Source of the DNA: Vibrio sp. UCD-FRSSP16_30
Lineage (GTDB): Bacteria > Pseudomonadota > Gammaproteobacteria > Enterobacterales > Vibrionaceae
Reading direction: 5' to 3'
NCBI RefSeq assembly: GCF_001676025.1
Contig: NZ_LZFW01000002.1
Span: forward strand, 248,001 to 312,000
Length of the DNA: 64,000 bases
The notes under the pieces were generated by a model. It saw only the letters and a list, made by a program, of their open reading frames with translations. It was not told the DNA's origin and ran no database searches. A program made the position numbers and the translations under genes. Position 1 is the stretch's first letter, and each line of letters starts with the position of its first letter. This document shows, one piece after another, positions 20,760-33,100 of this stretch.

Positions 20760-21599
20760 TCAATTGTCCTCATTTTTAATGAGGTTAGAAATTTTTTGAT
20801 GTGAAGCAACCGGCATCGCCTTACGAATTTGCTCCACTTGATGTAATTCTATCTCAGCTGTTAAGTTACAAGGTTCTGTTGCGCCTTTAGCGACTACTTT
20901 TCCCCAAGGATCGATAACCATCGAATGTCCCCAAGTATGCCTTTGAGAGGAGTGCTGACCGCATTGACCAACACCAATAACCCATGCTTGGTTTTCAATT
21001 GCTCTTGCTCGAAGAAGCGTTTCCCAATGGGCTTCTCCTGTCACTGCGGTAAACGCCGCCGGGACTAATATCAGATCAGCGCCTTGCTCACGCAGTACAT
21101 TAAAAAGATGAGGGAATCTTAAATCATAACAAATCGTCAGCCCTAATTTACCTAAAGGCGTTGCAACAACTTGCGGCTGATGACCATGTTCAAAACAGTC
21201 TGACTCACGGTAACTACCATGCCCGTCTTCAACATCAACATCAAATAAATGCATCTTGTTGTAATGAGTAGCTAACTCACCTTGATCATTAAAGACTAAG
21301 CAAGTCGAGTAAAGTTTCCCCTCATCGGCTCGAATCGGAAAAGACCCGATTACAATCCATACTGCTAACTCTTTTGCTAACTCAGCCAATTGCGACTGAA
21401 TAGGACCTGAATTTAGATCCTCTGCAAGTACTTGATAAGCTTGCGCACTATCAAACAATAGGCTGTTTTCAGGTGTCACGATAAGCTGGCAATTTTGCGA
21501 GGCAAGCTCTCTAACTTGCGTCTCAATATATTGGTAGTTTTCAGTGACATCCTTTCCCGATGTCATTTGAATCAAACCGATCTTTGACGATTCCATCAT
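20760..21599 (-). CDS. Nitrilase-superfamily carbon-nitrogen hydrolase (Nit/omega-amidase-like)
   Basis: Cytoplasmic amidase of the Nit family; related proteins repair deaminated glutathione or hydrolyse omega-amides. The catalytic triad is visible: Glu44 (TPENS), Lys115 (YNKMHLFDVD) and Cys157 (LTICYDLRFP). The GHSMVIDPWG segment is also typical. It has 279 aa. The exact substrate cannot be told from sequence. It sits between yhdP and tldD, each gap only seven bases, so they are probably cotranscribed. Confidence 0.9.
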   Translation of the reverse strand: MMESSKIGLIQMTSGKDVTENYQYIETQVRELASQNCQLIVTPENSLLFDSAQAYQVLAEDLNSGPIQSQLAELAKELAVWIVIGSFPIRADEGKLYSTCLVFNDQGELATHYNKMHLFDVDVEDGHGSYRESDCFEHGHQPQVVATPLGKLGLTICYDLRFPHLFNVLREQGADLILVPAAFTAVTGEAHWETLLRARAIENQAWVIGVGQCGQHSSQRHTWGHSMVIDPWGKVVAKGATEPCNLTAEIELHQVEQIRKAMPVASHQKISNLIKNEDN

Positions 21600-21606
21600 C
21601 TAGCCC

Positions 21607-24600
21607 TTATGATTCAGAGCGAAGTTTTTTAGGCACTTCGTAGTCGCCTTTACGACGTGATTTCTCTTTCACAGTCGGCGCATTCATCGGGCCTTTTATC
21701 TCATAAGTCACCTGAGTGATGATCTCAATAACCGGGGCCACTACCGTACTAATCGCCAACACATAAAGCGCTGTTTGCGGTGCTACAGCAAAAGCGGTGA
21801 GCATTGGAATACCAGAGGTAACATCTGGCTTAAAGGTCACTTCTGCATCAACCATTTGAGTATTTAGATTTGCTAAACCTCGAATAGTCATGTCTCCGGA
21901 AATAGAGTCCATTTTAAGGTTGTTAGTGACAAATATGCCATTTTCAACCTTACCTGAACCTTCAATGGAATCAAATGCCAGTCCATCATCAAACACATCG
22001 CTAAAGTCTAGCTGCATGCGTCGGACAAGAGAATCTAAGCTGAACATGCCCAGCAGTTTAGCCGCGCCACCGACATCAGAGATAACACCACGCCCAAAGT
22101 CTGCATCTAATGTGCCGTTGAGCGTATCAACTTGTATATTCCATGGCGAGCCTTTCCAGTCTAATGATGAATCAAACTCAAACGGCGCTTTTTGAATACC
22201 TGAGTTGATACCAAAGCGAGCCATGATTTCGGAGTTATTATCCCCTTTGGCATTAATATCAACATGAGTCACACTATCTTTGTCTGTTAGCTTCCACCAG
22301 CCCGATGCCGTCACACTTGACTTACCACTGGTCAAATTAGCTTTATCCCAAACAAGGCGCTGACCATCGTGCTTCATCACCACATCTACCTTGCCCACTT
22401 TGTAACCTTGCATCCAAAAGTCATCAATCTTCAAATCAAAGCTTGGAATGTTGGCAAAAAATGAACGGTCAAAGTCGGAAATTAATGGCTTAGGTTTTTC
22501 TTGGTTTTTAAGATCATTTTGATCCACTACTGACTCATCAACCAAACTTTCAGGATCCGCTAAATACAATTGCAGCTGAGATAAAGCCACATTAAGGTGC
22601 TGACCATCGTAATCTGCCTTGCCTTTTATTTGCGAGCTATCAATATTCAGATCCCATTTATTGTTGCGATTACGCGCAATCAGATCCACGTCATTCCAGT
22701 CCAAGCCACCAATAGTAAGACTATCTGTCTGAACTCTAATTCTTTGTGGCGTTGGAAACTCAGGCGCATTCAACTCACTAACAATAGGTTTAGGACCCAC
22801 CGCAGACTTACCTAACGTTTCACGCCATTCATCGACGTCAAACTTGGGTAAGCGAAGTGAAGCATGATGACCCACAATAGGGCTTACGCGGAAACTTCCC
22901 GAACCAATCACGGTATTTGTGGCTTTAAGTACCGGTCTACCCTGTGTGATATCTATTTCTGTTTGGAACTTAGCAACAGGAAGCTGAAGCCTTGCCGAAA
23001 TGGACTCTTGATTACCCGATGCTTGCATTCGAGCTTGCCAAACTTCGCCTTTCTTTTTCTTCATCGGCTCAGGGTAATTACTGGCTAATGAGGTTAAATT
23101 AGCTTTAGCATCAATCTGATAGGTAAAGCCAACATCATTAATCTGTAGATCGATACCCATATTCCACGGTGCATGCCCTGAGATAGGTTCAAGCCATGTT
23201 TTACCAAGATAAGGAATTAAAGGCTTAGTGCTCCAATCTCCAATCAGATCAATGCGAGTATCGTAACTCGACTCAGCATTTTGCCCAGTAAAGTCTAAAG
23301 CGATAGGCTGCCCAAGCAGACCGGCTTTAAGCCCCGAAGATTTAACAACATCATTATCAAACTCAATTCGACCACTGGCTTTGGTCAACTTCATCGGTGG
23401 CGCGGTAATATTGATGTCATTATTATTGAGATCAGCGTAGCCCCAAGCTCTAGGCTCTTCTTTGGTACTAAAAGGAATGTGCAGCTGAAACTGAGAATCA
23501 ACTTGCCCTTTAATATCTATGGTTGTTAACACCGCGCCCACTGAGCCAACCAAAGGTGTGGCGCTCATATAATCACGCACATCAGAGCCTTCGGCTTTTG
23601 CCGCGGCAAAGATCTCTATATGTCCATCACCGTGCATTTGAGGAATTTGCCCCGAAATACGATCGGCATGGATATTCAATAGCTTGGCATCTCTAGAGTC
23701 CAAGAACATAGTTTCGTTCTCAAACAATAAATCCAACTGCATATCGGTTAGCGCAGGCCATTCAGTGCTAAAACTAAATTTGGTTTTTCGCAGCGGCACC
23801 CAAGCTTGAAAAACGCCATCATTATTACGATATGGGAACTTAGAAAGCTCGCCATACCATAGTAGTTTTGCTGTTTTGACCGTACCACCTTGAATACCTG
23901 AAGATAGGTAATCGGTAAGACCTCGCCCTAGCGCCAACGTTGGCAAATAGCGCCATGTTTGACCGGCATTGAGTAAATCAGCTTCCGCATAAAAAGATAA
24001 AAAGGCAGGAGATTGTTTAGGAAAATCGAGTTTAAACGCGCCTAATACCTGAAGATCGGGTGTTGCGGCTGTCACTTTATCAGACCACAGTCTCCATCCG
24101 TCATCATCGGATTGCCATACGAGATCAAGCTCTGCTTGGCGAATACTTAAAGGCGCTTGGAAAACATCACCATAGGGTAGTGTGTCATCAATCATCGTGA
24201 CTCTGGCTTTAGCCAAATCAGAGCGCCCAAAAACTTGCGCTTCTAATGTATGGAACCCGGGAAGCAATTCCCAATGTTCCATGCGCCCATCTTCAACTTT
24301 TGCTGAATAACGCAAAGACTCGACACCTTTGCCCATAGACACACGAATGTCTTTTACTCTGCCATCAAGTTTGACGGTATTAACCCAATTTTTAGTTTTC
24401 TCCATGTCTGGCAATAAATCTAAAATCGGGGTCAATCTATCTAACTTAATTTCAGTTGCATTAAGTTTCCATTGCTCAGGAGACCACTGAAAGGCAATGT
24501 TTAAATCCGGCCATTTCTGTCCATTAGAACTAATCGCAAGATCTTGTCCATTGAGCTGCCAACCTTCTTCGGTTGGGTCTAGTTTCATCACCCCACCGTT

Positions 24601-25485
24601 GATGGAAATGGAGCTTTTAACATTATGTTTATCGCGCCATTGCAACTGAGAAGGAGAGATCTCTAAATAAGCATCTATCGGAGTGTTATTTTTAAGAGAC
24701 ACCCAAGTATTCAGACTGACGCGCCCTTTATCGACGACAACACCGTCGGCTAGATAGGGAGAGACCCAAGGCGTAATATTGAAGTTGTTGCCCTGTAAAT
24801 AAAAATCACCACTAATGTCAGCAAGACCATTATTATCAGTAAAGTCGGCAATCACACTCACGCTATTGAGCTGAACATCTTTAATGCTGATCACCCCGTC
24901 AGCACGGTGACGATTTTCGTTGTTGTGCCAATTTAGATTTTCAATTTCAACTTCACGAATACCACCGTCAGCACTCTTGAACACCAAACTTGAATTAGTC
25001 AGTGAAAACTCACTCAGTTGACGAAGTATCAGGTTTTCTAAATTGTGCAGTAATTTCTGATCATCTTCTTTTTTCGGCTGTTGCCCCTCATCATTACGAT
25101 GAAAAAGGTCAATATCACTAATATCAATATGCAAGCCATCGACGACTAACTCACTGACCTTAGGTTGTAAGCTTAAAAGAGAGTCGACTAAATCAAATTC
25201 GGCGCGCACTTCTCCAACGGAGAAAGCTTTGACCCCTTTAGGGATATCGGCTTGCAGACCAGAGAGAGATAATGAAGGGTGAGTATTTTTCCAATAGCCG
25301 TGAACTTCACCAATGGTAAAGTTAAGGCCTGAGCCTTGGTTAATCCAGCTTTCGATTTCTTGTTGATAGTTGTCTAGGCGTGGTAAGGCAATACGTAAAG
25401 CGGTGACTAGCACCGCTAATGAAACGAAGATAAACACTAGTAACGAAAGAATTAATCGCTCTAGTCGAACTGAAAATGACGCCAA
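21607..25485 (-). CDS. yhdP: AsmA-family phospholipid transport protein YhdP
   Basis: Large inner-membrane-anchored, periplasm-spanning protein; with TamB and YdbH it is implicated in moving phospholipids to the outer membrane. One N-terminal helix (about 8-30) precedes roughly 1,200 residues of repeating beta-strand-rich DUF3971 and AsmA_2 sequence, ending in a basic tail (EKSRRKGDYEVPKKL). It has 1292 aa, close to E. coli YhdP. The start is TTG at 25485, supported by AAGG five bases upstream; no ATG fits. It follows rng by 12 bases. Confidence 0.93.
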   Translation of the reverse strand: MASFSVRLERLILSLLVFIFVSLAVLVTALRIALPRLDNYQQEIESWINQGSGLNFTIGEVHGYWKNTHPSLSLSGLQADIPKGVKAFSVGEVRAEFDLVDSLLSLQPKVSELVVDGLHIDISDIDLFHRNDEGQQPKKEDDQKLLHNLENLILRQLSEFSLTNSSLVFKSADGGIREVEIENLNWHNNENRHRADGVISIKDVQLNSVSVIADFTDNNGLADISGDFYLQGNNFNITPWVSPYLADGVVVDKGRVSLNTWVSLKNNTPIDAYLEISPSQLQWRDKHNVKSSISINGGVMKLDPTEEGWQLNGQDLAISSNGQKWPDLNIAFQWSPEQWKLNATEIKLDRLTPILDLLPDMEKTKNWVNTVKLDGRVKDIRVSMGKGVESLRYSAKVEDGRMEHWELLPGFHTLEAQVFGRSDLAKARVTMIDDTLPYGDVFQAPLSIRQAELDLVWQSDDDGWRLWSDKVTAATPDLQVLGAFKLDFPKQSPAFLSFYAEADLLNAGQTWRYLPTLALGRGLTDYLSSGIQGGTVKTAKLLWYGELSKFPYRNNDGVFQAWVPLRKTKFSFSTEWPALTDMQLDLLFENETMFLDSRDAKLLNIHADRISGQIPQMHGDGHIEIFAAAKAEGSDVRDYMSATPLVGSVGAVLTTIDIKGQVDSQFQLHIPFSTKEEPRAWGYADLNNNDINITAPPMKLTKASGRIEFDNDVVKSSGLKAGLLGQPIALDFTGQNAESSYDTRIDLIGDWSTKPLIPYLGKTWLEPISGHAPWNMGIDLQINDVGFTYQIDAKANLTSLASNYPEPMKKKKGEVWQARMQASGNQESISARLQLPVAKFQTEIDITQGRPVLKATNTVIGSGSFRVSPIVGHHASLRLPKFDVDEWRETLGKSAVGPKPIVSELNAPEFPTPQRIRVQTDSLTIGGLDWNDVDLIARNRNNKWDLNIDSSQIKGKADYDGQHLNVALSQLQLYLADPESLVDESVVDQNDLKNQEKPKPLISDFDRSFFANIPSFDLKIDDFWMQGYKVGKVDVVMKHDGQRLVWDKANLTSGKSSVTASGWWKLTDKDSVTHVDINAKGDNNSEIMARFGINSGIQKAPFEFDSSLDWKGSPWNIQVDTLNGTLDADFGRGVISDVGGAAKLLGMFSLDSLVRRMQLDFSDVFDDGLAFDSIEGSGKVENGIFVTNNLKMDSISGDMTIRGLANLNTQMVDAEVTFKPDVTSGIPMLTAFAVAPQTALYVLAISTVVAPVIEIITQVTYEIKGPMNAPTVKEKSRRKGDYEVPKKLRSES

Positions 25486-25497
25486 TGAAACCTTATC

Positions 25498-26967
25498 CTA
25501 CATCATTACAACATCGAACTGCTCTTGAACATAAAGCGGTTCGGCTGTGATTTTAACTTGCTTACCGATGAACAATTCTAGTTCAGCTAATGCGTGAGAC
25601 TCTTCACCTTGCAGAGCATCTGCAACCGCAAGTGAAGCATAAACTAAGAATTTATCCGCGTCATAAGCACGGTTCACTCGAGTGATTTCACGAAGCACTT
25701 CATAACACACGGTTTCAACCGTCTTAACTGAGCCGCGACCTTCACAACTTGGGCAATCAGAACACAATACATGCTCGATACTTTCACGAGTACGTTTACG
25801 TGTCATCTCAACTAAACCAAGCTGAGTAAAGCCGTTGATATTGGTTTTAACTCGGTCAAAACTTAAAGCTGCATCCAAAGAAGCCAGTACGCGATTACGA
25901 TGCTCATCACTGATCATATCGATAAAGTCGATAATAATAATGCCACCTAAATTTCGCAATCTAAGCTGGCGAGCAATCGCCTCTGTGGCTTCTAAGTTGG
26001 TATTGAATATGGTTTCTTCGAGATTACGTCGGCCAACAAATGCACCGGTATTAATATCGACCGTTGTCATTGCTTCCGTCTGATCAATAATAAGATAACC
26101 GCCTGACTTTAATGTGACCTTACGGTCAAGAGAACGTTGAATTTCACTCTCTGCATCATATAAATCAAAAACAGGTTTATCACCGTCATACAAACTCAGC
26201 TTATCCATAAGCTCAGGAACAAACTCTTCGGTAAACTCAAGCAAAGAGTCATAAACCATGCGTGAATCAACTTGAATGGAAGAAATTTCGGTACCAACAA
26301 AATCGCGCAAAATACGTGGGGCTAGCCCTAACTCACCATACAAAGTAGAACGGGTGATGTATTTTGAACGGCGCACCATGACTTTTTCCCATAGGCGCTC
26401 AAGAAACGCGGCATCTTGTGCCAGTTCTTTTTCATCTGCACCTTCTGCCGCGGTGCGGATAATAAATCCACCCGTCTCACTGCAATAAGGCGCGACAATT
26501 TTTTTAAGACGATTGCGTTCTTTTTCTGACTCTATGCGTTGAGATACACCGACATGACTTGCGCCGGGCATAAAGACAAGATAACGAGATGGAAGTGTAA
26601 TATCAGTGGTTAAACGTGCGCCTTTAGTACCAAGTGGATCTTTTACCACCTGCACTACAATATCTTGACCTTGGCGAACCAGTTCTGAAATATCACGCAC
26701 TTTAAACTGCTGCTTTTCGTTCTCAGCAACACATTCGGTATGAGGAACAATATCGGAAGCGTGTAGGAAGGCGGCTTTATCTAAACCTATATCAACAAAT
26801 GCAGCCTGCATTCCGGGCAGAACGCGGCTTACTCGACCTTTGTAAATATTGCCGACGATTCCTCGGCGAGCTTCCCTTTCTATATGGACTTCTTGAAGGA
26901 CGCCGCCTTCAATCATAGCAACTCGTGTCTCACTCGGAGTGGAGTTGATCAATAACTCTGCGCTCAT
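25498..26967 (-). CDS. rng: Ribonuclease G
   Basis: Endoribonuclease of the RNase E/G family that matures the 16S rRNA 5' end and degrades some mRNAs. An N-terminal S1 domain (about 35-125) precedes the catalytic region with TTVDINTGAFVG (catalytic Asp) and IIIDFIDM (second Asp), then the zinc-link CPSCEGRG. At 489 aa it is the short RNase G form without the RNase E scaffold tail. A TAGAGG ribosome binding site precedes the ATG. Confidence 0.97.
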   Translation of the reverse strand: MSAELLINSTPSETRVAMIEGGVLQEVHIEREARRGIVGNIYKGRVSRVLPGMQAAFVDIGLDKAAFLHASDIVPHTECVAENEKQQFKVRDISELVRQGQDIVVQVVKDPLGTKGARLTTDITLPSRYLVFMPGASHVGVSQRIESEKERNRLKKIVAPYCSETGGFIIRTAAEGADEKELAQDAAFLERLWEKVMVRRSKYITRSTLYGELGLAPRILRDFVGTEISSIQVDSRMVYDSLLEFTEEFVPELMDKLSLYDGDKPVFDLYDAESEIQRSLDRKVTLKSGGYLIIDQTEAMTTVDINTGAFVGRRNLEETIFNTNLEATEAIARQLRLRNLGGIIIIDFIDMISDEHRNRVLASLDAALSFDRVKTNINGFTQLGLVEMTRKRTRESIEHVLCSDCPSCEGRGSVKTVETVCYEVLREITRVNRAYDADKFLVYASLAVADALQGEESHALAELELFIGKQVKITAEPLYVQEQFDVVMM

Positions 26968-26982
26968 AGCACACCTCTAAAT

Positions 26983-27558
26983 TTAGAAAAATTGGTGCAA
27001 GAGCTGTTCGGTTTCAAATAAAGGTAGCCCTACCACACTGTGGTAACTGCCCTCTATACGCGTAACAAACTTTCCGCCTATACCCTGAATTCCGTAGCTT
27101 CCTGCTTTGTCGCATGGTTCATCAGTCAGCCAGTAATCTTTTATTTCTTGGAGGCTGAGAGGCTTAAACCATACGTCTGTAATACAAATAATGGTCTGTG
27201 TTTTATTTAAATCAGAAACGCAAACTGCCGTCATCACTTGATGTTTTGCATTCGACAGTTGACCAAGCATTTCTATACTATCTTGCAAAGATTCTGGCTT
27301 TTCAAATACACATTCACCTTGAGTCACAATGGTATCTGAGCCAATCACTACAGGGTCTGAAATGCCCTGCACGCAAGCTTGTTGAAGCACTGTTTTCGCT
27401 TTGCTTTCAGCTAATCGCTGTACATATTGACTCGGCGACTCATCCTGATTGCGAATTTCATCTATGTTACTGATGAGTATAGTAAACTCATAACCTAATT
27501 GAGATAAAAGTTCACGTCTTCTAGGTGATGCTGACGCTAAAATTAGAGATTTAGACAT
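26983..27558 (-). CDS. maf: Maf nucleotide pyrophosphatase (YhdE type)
   Basis: House-cleaning pyrophosphatase of the Maf family; the YhdE subgroup hydrolyses dTTP and UTP (and modified forms). The family motifs are SASPRRRELL at residues 8-17, SDTIVTQG in the middle, and DKAGSYGIQGIGG. It has 191 aa and lies between mreD and rng in the conserved mreBCD-maf-rng-yhdP series, three bases after mreD. Confidence 0.94.
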   Translation of the reverse strand: MSKSLILASASPRRRELLSQLGYEFTILISNIDEIRNQDESPSQYVQRLAESKAKTVLQQACVQGISDPVVIGSDTIVTQGECVFEKPESLQDSIEMLGQLSNAKHQVMTAVCVSDLNKTQTIICITDVWFKPLSLQEIKDYWLTDEPCDKAGSYGIQGIGGKFVTRIEGSYHSVVGLPLFETEQLLHQFF

Positions 27559-27561
27559 GAA

Positions 27562-28047
27562 TTATCTGACTCTCCAAATACGACGCACACGACGCAACAA
27601 CAAAAATAGCCAAGGCCATAGAATAGCGTTAATTAAAGCTACCCACAGTGATGCAGGATTAAATACTACATCTTGAATAACAAACTCGCCAAAGAATTCT
27701 ATCGATATACTGAGCATACTCAGCAGCGCCATGACCAGCGCTTGTTGCCACAGTGCCATGTTTCGAATTACTAGGAAGTTAATCGCCACCAAATAGGTCA
27801 CAATCGCCATCATCATTCCATGAATGCCTAAAGTTGAACCTAAGAGCAGATCCCACAATAGGCCAAGAATAAGTCCTGTTCCAACATTGACTCGATGAGG
27901 CGCAGCCATCACCCAATAACAAGTAACTAAAACTAACCACGATGGACGAAGTATATCCATCGTACCCGGCCAAGGAATGGCTTGCAGAATTAAAGCGACT
28001 AAGAATGTTGTCCAAATAACCAGTTTACTGCCAAGGATATTATTCAT
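27562..28047 (-). CDS. mreD: Rod shape-determining protein MreD
   Basis: Polytopic inner-membrane component of the Rod elongasome. Hydrophobic throughout, with the conserved PHRVNVGTGLILGLLWDLLLGSTLG region (residue run shortened: PHRVNVGTG, STLG). I start at ATG 28047 (161 aa, MNNILGSK), six bases after a GAGG ribosome binding site and overlapping the mreC end. ATG 28050 and TTG 28059 are in frame but have poor spacing. Confidence 0.94.
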   Translation of the reverse strand: MNNILGSKLVIWTTFLVALILQAIPWPGTMDILRPSWLVLVTCYWVMAAPHRVNVGTGLILGLLWDLLLGSTLGIHGMMMAIVTYLVAINFLVIRNMALWQQALVMALLSMLSISIEFFGEFVIQDVVFNPASLWVALINAILWPWLFLLLRRVRRIWRVR

Positions 28048-28936
28048 CATCAACCTCAATTGCCGGTTGTTCTGGTTGTACAGGCGGCTCGGTTATTGCA
28101 GGAAGTTCTTGCTTAGATTGCTGAGGCCAAACTAAAAGTAAATAACGTAAACGCCCAAAATCAACTGCCGGAGTGGCGATAATAGTTGAGAACTCTTGAT
28201 GGTTATCTATTTGCACCTTGTTTACGGTAGCAACTGGGTACCCTTCAGGATAGACATCACCCAACCCAGAAGACACTAGAACGTCACCTTGCTGGATATC
28301 GAAGTTACTTGGAATATGTTGTAAATGCATTTGCATCACATTGCCACTGCCAGCGGCAATCACGCGGATATCATTACGAATCACTTGAACAGGAATAGCC
28401 GAGTTAGCGTCAGTTAATAACAGCACTCGGCTATTGTGAGCGCCCACTTCGGTGACTTGCCCAACAATTCCGCTTTCATTAATGACAGGTTGCCCTTGAT
28501 AAACGCCATCAGTGCGGCCCTTATCGATAACAATTTGCTGATGGTAGGATGAAGAGTCTACCGACATGACTTCTGTTACTACTTTCTTTTCATCTCGAAT
28601 AAAACTAGAGCCTAACAATTTTCTAAATCGTTGGTTTTCTTCTTTGTATTGAGACAGTAACGACAGTTCACTCTTTTGTTTAAGTAACTCATCACGAAGC
28701 GCTTTATTAGTTGTTAGCAACTGCTGTTTACTACTAAAACGCTCATAGAGTTCACCAAACATCGTTCTTGGTAGGTCGGCTAGATACTGGATTGGCGCAA
28801 CAGTGCTATTTAATACATAGCGTACATTTGCGAAGGTATCTAAACGACTATCAGCCAACATTAAGCTGGCTGATAGTAATACGGCAAAAAAGAGTCTCAA
28901 TTGCAGAGAAGGACCTCTGCCAAAGATAGGATTCAT
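28040..28936 (-). CDS. mreC: Rod shape-determining protein MreC
   Basis: Periplasmic, membrane-anchored elongasome scaffold that activates PBP2-RodA. An N-terminal helix (about 12-30), a coiled coil (about 65-100, LLTTNKALRDELLKQKSEL) and a beta-rich domain with VIDKGRTDGVYQGQPV follow the family plan. A Pro/Glu-rich tail ends the 298-aa protein. It overlaps mreD and follows mreB by 48 bases. Confidence 0.96.
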   Translation of the reverse strand: MNPIFGRGPSLQLRLFFAVLLSASLMLADSRLDTFANVRYVLNSTVAPIQYLADLPRTMFGELYERFSSKQQLLTTNKALRDELLKQKSELSLLSQYKEENQRFRKLLGSSFIRDEKKVVTEVMSVDSSSYHQQIVIDKGRTDGVYQGQPVINESGIVGQVTEVGAHNSRVLLLTDANSAIPVQVIRNDIRVIAAGSGNVMQMHLQHIPSNFDIQQGDVLVSSGLGDVYPEGYPVATVNKVQIDNHQEFSTIIATPAVDFGRLRYLLLVWPQQSKQELPAITEPPVQPEQPAIEVDDE

Positions 28937-28984
28937 TCTTTAATATCCGTTTATATAGTTAATGAGTGACATTCAATGGAAGAA

Positions 28985-30043
<1,059 letters not shown>

Positions 30044-30073
30044 TCACAATCTTTGGAAGACAAAATTGTATTA

Positions 30074-30102
30074 AATGTACCAATGCCTCACTTATTCAGC
30101 AA
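30074..30102 (-). promoter_or_regulatory. Candidate mreB promoter
   Basis: On the minus strand TTGCTG (30102-30097) and TACATT (30079-30074) are 17 bases apart, about 45 bases before the mreB ATG. The -35 and -10 matches are partial. The rest of 30029-30187 shows no hairpin terminator for mshQ. Confidence 0.4.
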
Positions 30103-30187
30103 GGTGTAGAGGGATAAACATTGCCTTAATACCCCTTTTTCTGACAATTCCCTGACTAAACGCCAAAAATAGAACATGACTCGGAAC

Positions 30188-33100
30188 TTATAGACCCGGT
30201 TCACCTCTAAAGATGACTCGATCATTACCACGGTTGATACCAAAAGTTACAATGGTTGAAGGGTTTTCTTCGTCGGTTTTGTTTTGATCCCAATCAAACA
30301 TTAACCAAGGCATTTCATTTGTTAAAGAGTTAAGTTGTTGTGTGATTTTTACTTGTTCTCTTGCTGCAACACTCTGCTTTGCTACTAATCCACTATTCGC
30401 AACACCATTATTAACATCTGCTGTGCCTTCTAGTGTCACTGTTGTGCTGCCACCCACCGGCCAAATAACCGTTGGATTACCATCCATCTCTGCATTGATT
30501 AAACTAAAACTATCAAATTCATTATTAACAAACATCCCGTTCTTCCAGTATTGCACCTGAAGGGGGACGGTAATACTTGTGCCCTCAACCCCACCGACAT
30601 CACTCAAATTAACGCGCCCAAAGACCACTCTAGGATCTTCATCGGGTAACTGTTGTGTCGTGATACCGGATGCATCACCTCTGTCTTGTTTAAATTGAGC
30701 AGTATCTGTCGCTGTTGCAGAGGTCACTTTTAAAGATACTTTTTTCTCTGCGCCTCCCGCAAAGTTAAATGGCCCGTCAGGAGTAAAATCAAATAGTTTC
30801 ATCCATGAGATTTCATCACTATCTAAACGCCAAATGTTGCCACTATAACTGGCATTAGATGCAAGATCTTGAGGACCACTATTGCTTAAACGGTCTTCAT
30901 CAAATTCAAAACTTGCCTTATGCTCAGGCAAGAATTCACCATAATTATTAGTCGCCCCACCTAATGTATTAAACGCCCCAACCTCTGCGGTAACTTTGGC
31001 AAATTTTTGATTCATATAGGTAAAGCTTTGGCCTGTTGGATCATCCCAACTATTATTCAAAATAGTAAAGTAATCAGGATAAAATCGGCCAATCATCTGA
31101 CTATCTGGATCTACTACCATACTAAGATAGGTTGCTTGTGAAGTAAGCTCAATCGAACCAGCTTCACTCCATGTATGATCAAGAGTTTTAATGCCATTTG
31201 TATCCGTTGAATTAAAGGGAGGTACAACCGTTAAATCAGGAGTCATACTGCCTTGATTAACATTTGTATTTGTTGGATAAACAACATTATAACTGAGCTC
31301 AAGAGGACCATTATCTAATGCATAATTGCTGGTTATTGGATAACCGCACTCATCAGAATTACCGTTGGCTGAGTCCGGATGAACGATAGGGCGATAATCA
31401 ACAGAGAATGGTTCACCTGATGCTATAAACCCGTTACCAGTACTTCCACCAGCAGGGTTTGTCCTACCATTTGATTGGATATTACATAAGGCTATTTTCC
31501 ATGGGCGAGTTTTAAACGTAAACTGCCCTTTTAATGTGCCACCATCACTGGGGCAATTAATGATATTTGCTACGTTAGGTGTACATTGAAAACTACTATC
31601 TTCCAGAGTTACTAATAACTGACCTGAGTTATCAAAATTCACACCAACGTTACTTACCTCTCCACCTGAAAATGAATAGTCAGCACTGCTTAATTGACCC
31701 GTTCCGCCACTACTCGGCCTTTGTAAGATATACGTTAGAGCGTTAGATGCAGATAATGTTTTGTCATAGTTAATAACAACAGGCGCTGGAGATGAATTAT
31801 TAGTACAACCAAGGACTCTAACATCAATATTTTTTAATTCACCAGCAAAAGCCTCTAAATCCTGCCCTCCCCAAGTAAGATCTGAACTAGGTTTAATATC
31901 AAACTTATAAGGTACAAAACTGATATTTTCTTGATCACTAGCAGAGCTACCGACTACTTCTGCCGTTGCTAATACATCGCCATACTCATTATTATCTCTG
32001 CTATCAATATTAAAAACAAAACGTTGGTTGGCACTATCAAAAGCCCCTCCACTCACCGATACACCAGGTACAGTTAGTGAGACACTCTCAGTGCCAACAT
32101 CACTCATCGGTTGTCCATTTTGATCGTACGGGACAACGTAGACTGAGTTGCTGTCTTCACAGGTAAGATGGTAGTTATTGGGTTGAATCTCAATGCTAGA
32201 GATAAGGTTAGATGGTGGCGGAGTAGAACAAACATTACCATCTGGCTTTCTAATTTGGGGACTATTATTAAAGTTTGCTTGCCTTGCCGTCACCGCCCCC
32301 TCTATAACACTTGAGCTACTCATACTAAATAAATCAGCCAATATATACCCTTTAAATACAGAGCCCGCAGTATGGAAAGTAACTGATCCTTGTGGCACAT
32401 AAATAATAGGATACGATGAACCCGAAGTTGTCGCGACTGAGGTACTAAAATCTATACTGGTTCTAACGTTAATTCTTACATTTGGCTGAAAATCATACCC
32501 TAGACTACCGTTTGTATGATCAAATGAATCAAACGTGACATTGGCATCTTCTGGAAACACCAAGTTTAGACTTCCGTCGGGCCCACCACTACCAACTTGA
32601 AAGTTAGAAATATAAATGCCATTTTGAAAAGTAATAGATACATGGTCATATTTACTATCAAGCAATTTATATATCTTAAAAGTTGCAAGATCACTTTTTA
32701 TTGTGACATTAACATCAGAGCCATTTTCTTGATATGAACAAATTGTTGAGGTGCTACCACAATTTTGTGCAATCTCATCTCCACCATTAATAGTTAAACT
32801 TCCTGTAGGGCTTTTTTCAGGTATAGGTAATACATTACCCCCATCGACTTTTCTAGATTCTAATTCACCATCAGTATTACCAACATCACACGATACTCCA
32901 GCACAAATTGGGAAGTTATAGATATGATAATACTCACCAGTTTGATCAAATCCCAATAGTAAGAATTCATCTATAGATGTGTATGTATCAGGATCTGATA
33001 ACTGATACCCTTCGGATACTCGTTTTAAATATTTTGTTTTATATTCATCTGACCAACCTGTAATCCTTGCTGTGCTATTTGTTATGTTCAAGGAACTTTG

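Noticed and set aside
21890..23088. Several 70-100 codon plus-strand ORFs opposite yhdP
   Set aside because: They are antisense shadows in a long conserved coding region, with no ribosome binding sites or domain signatures.
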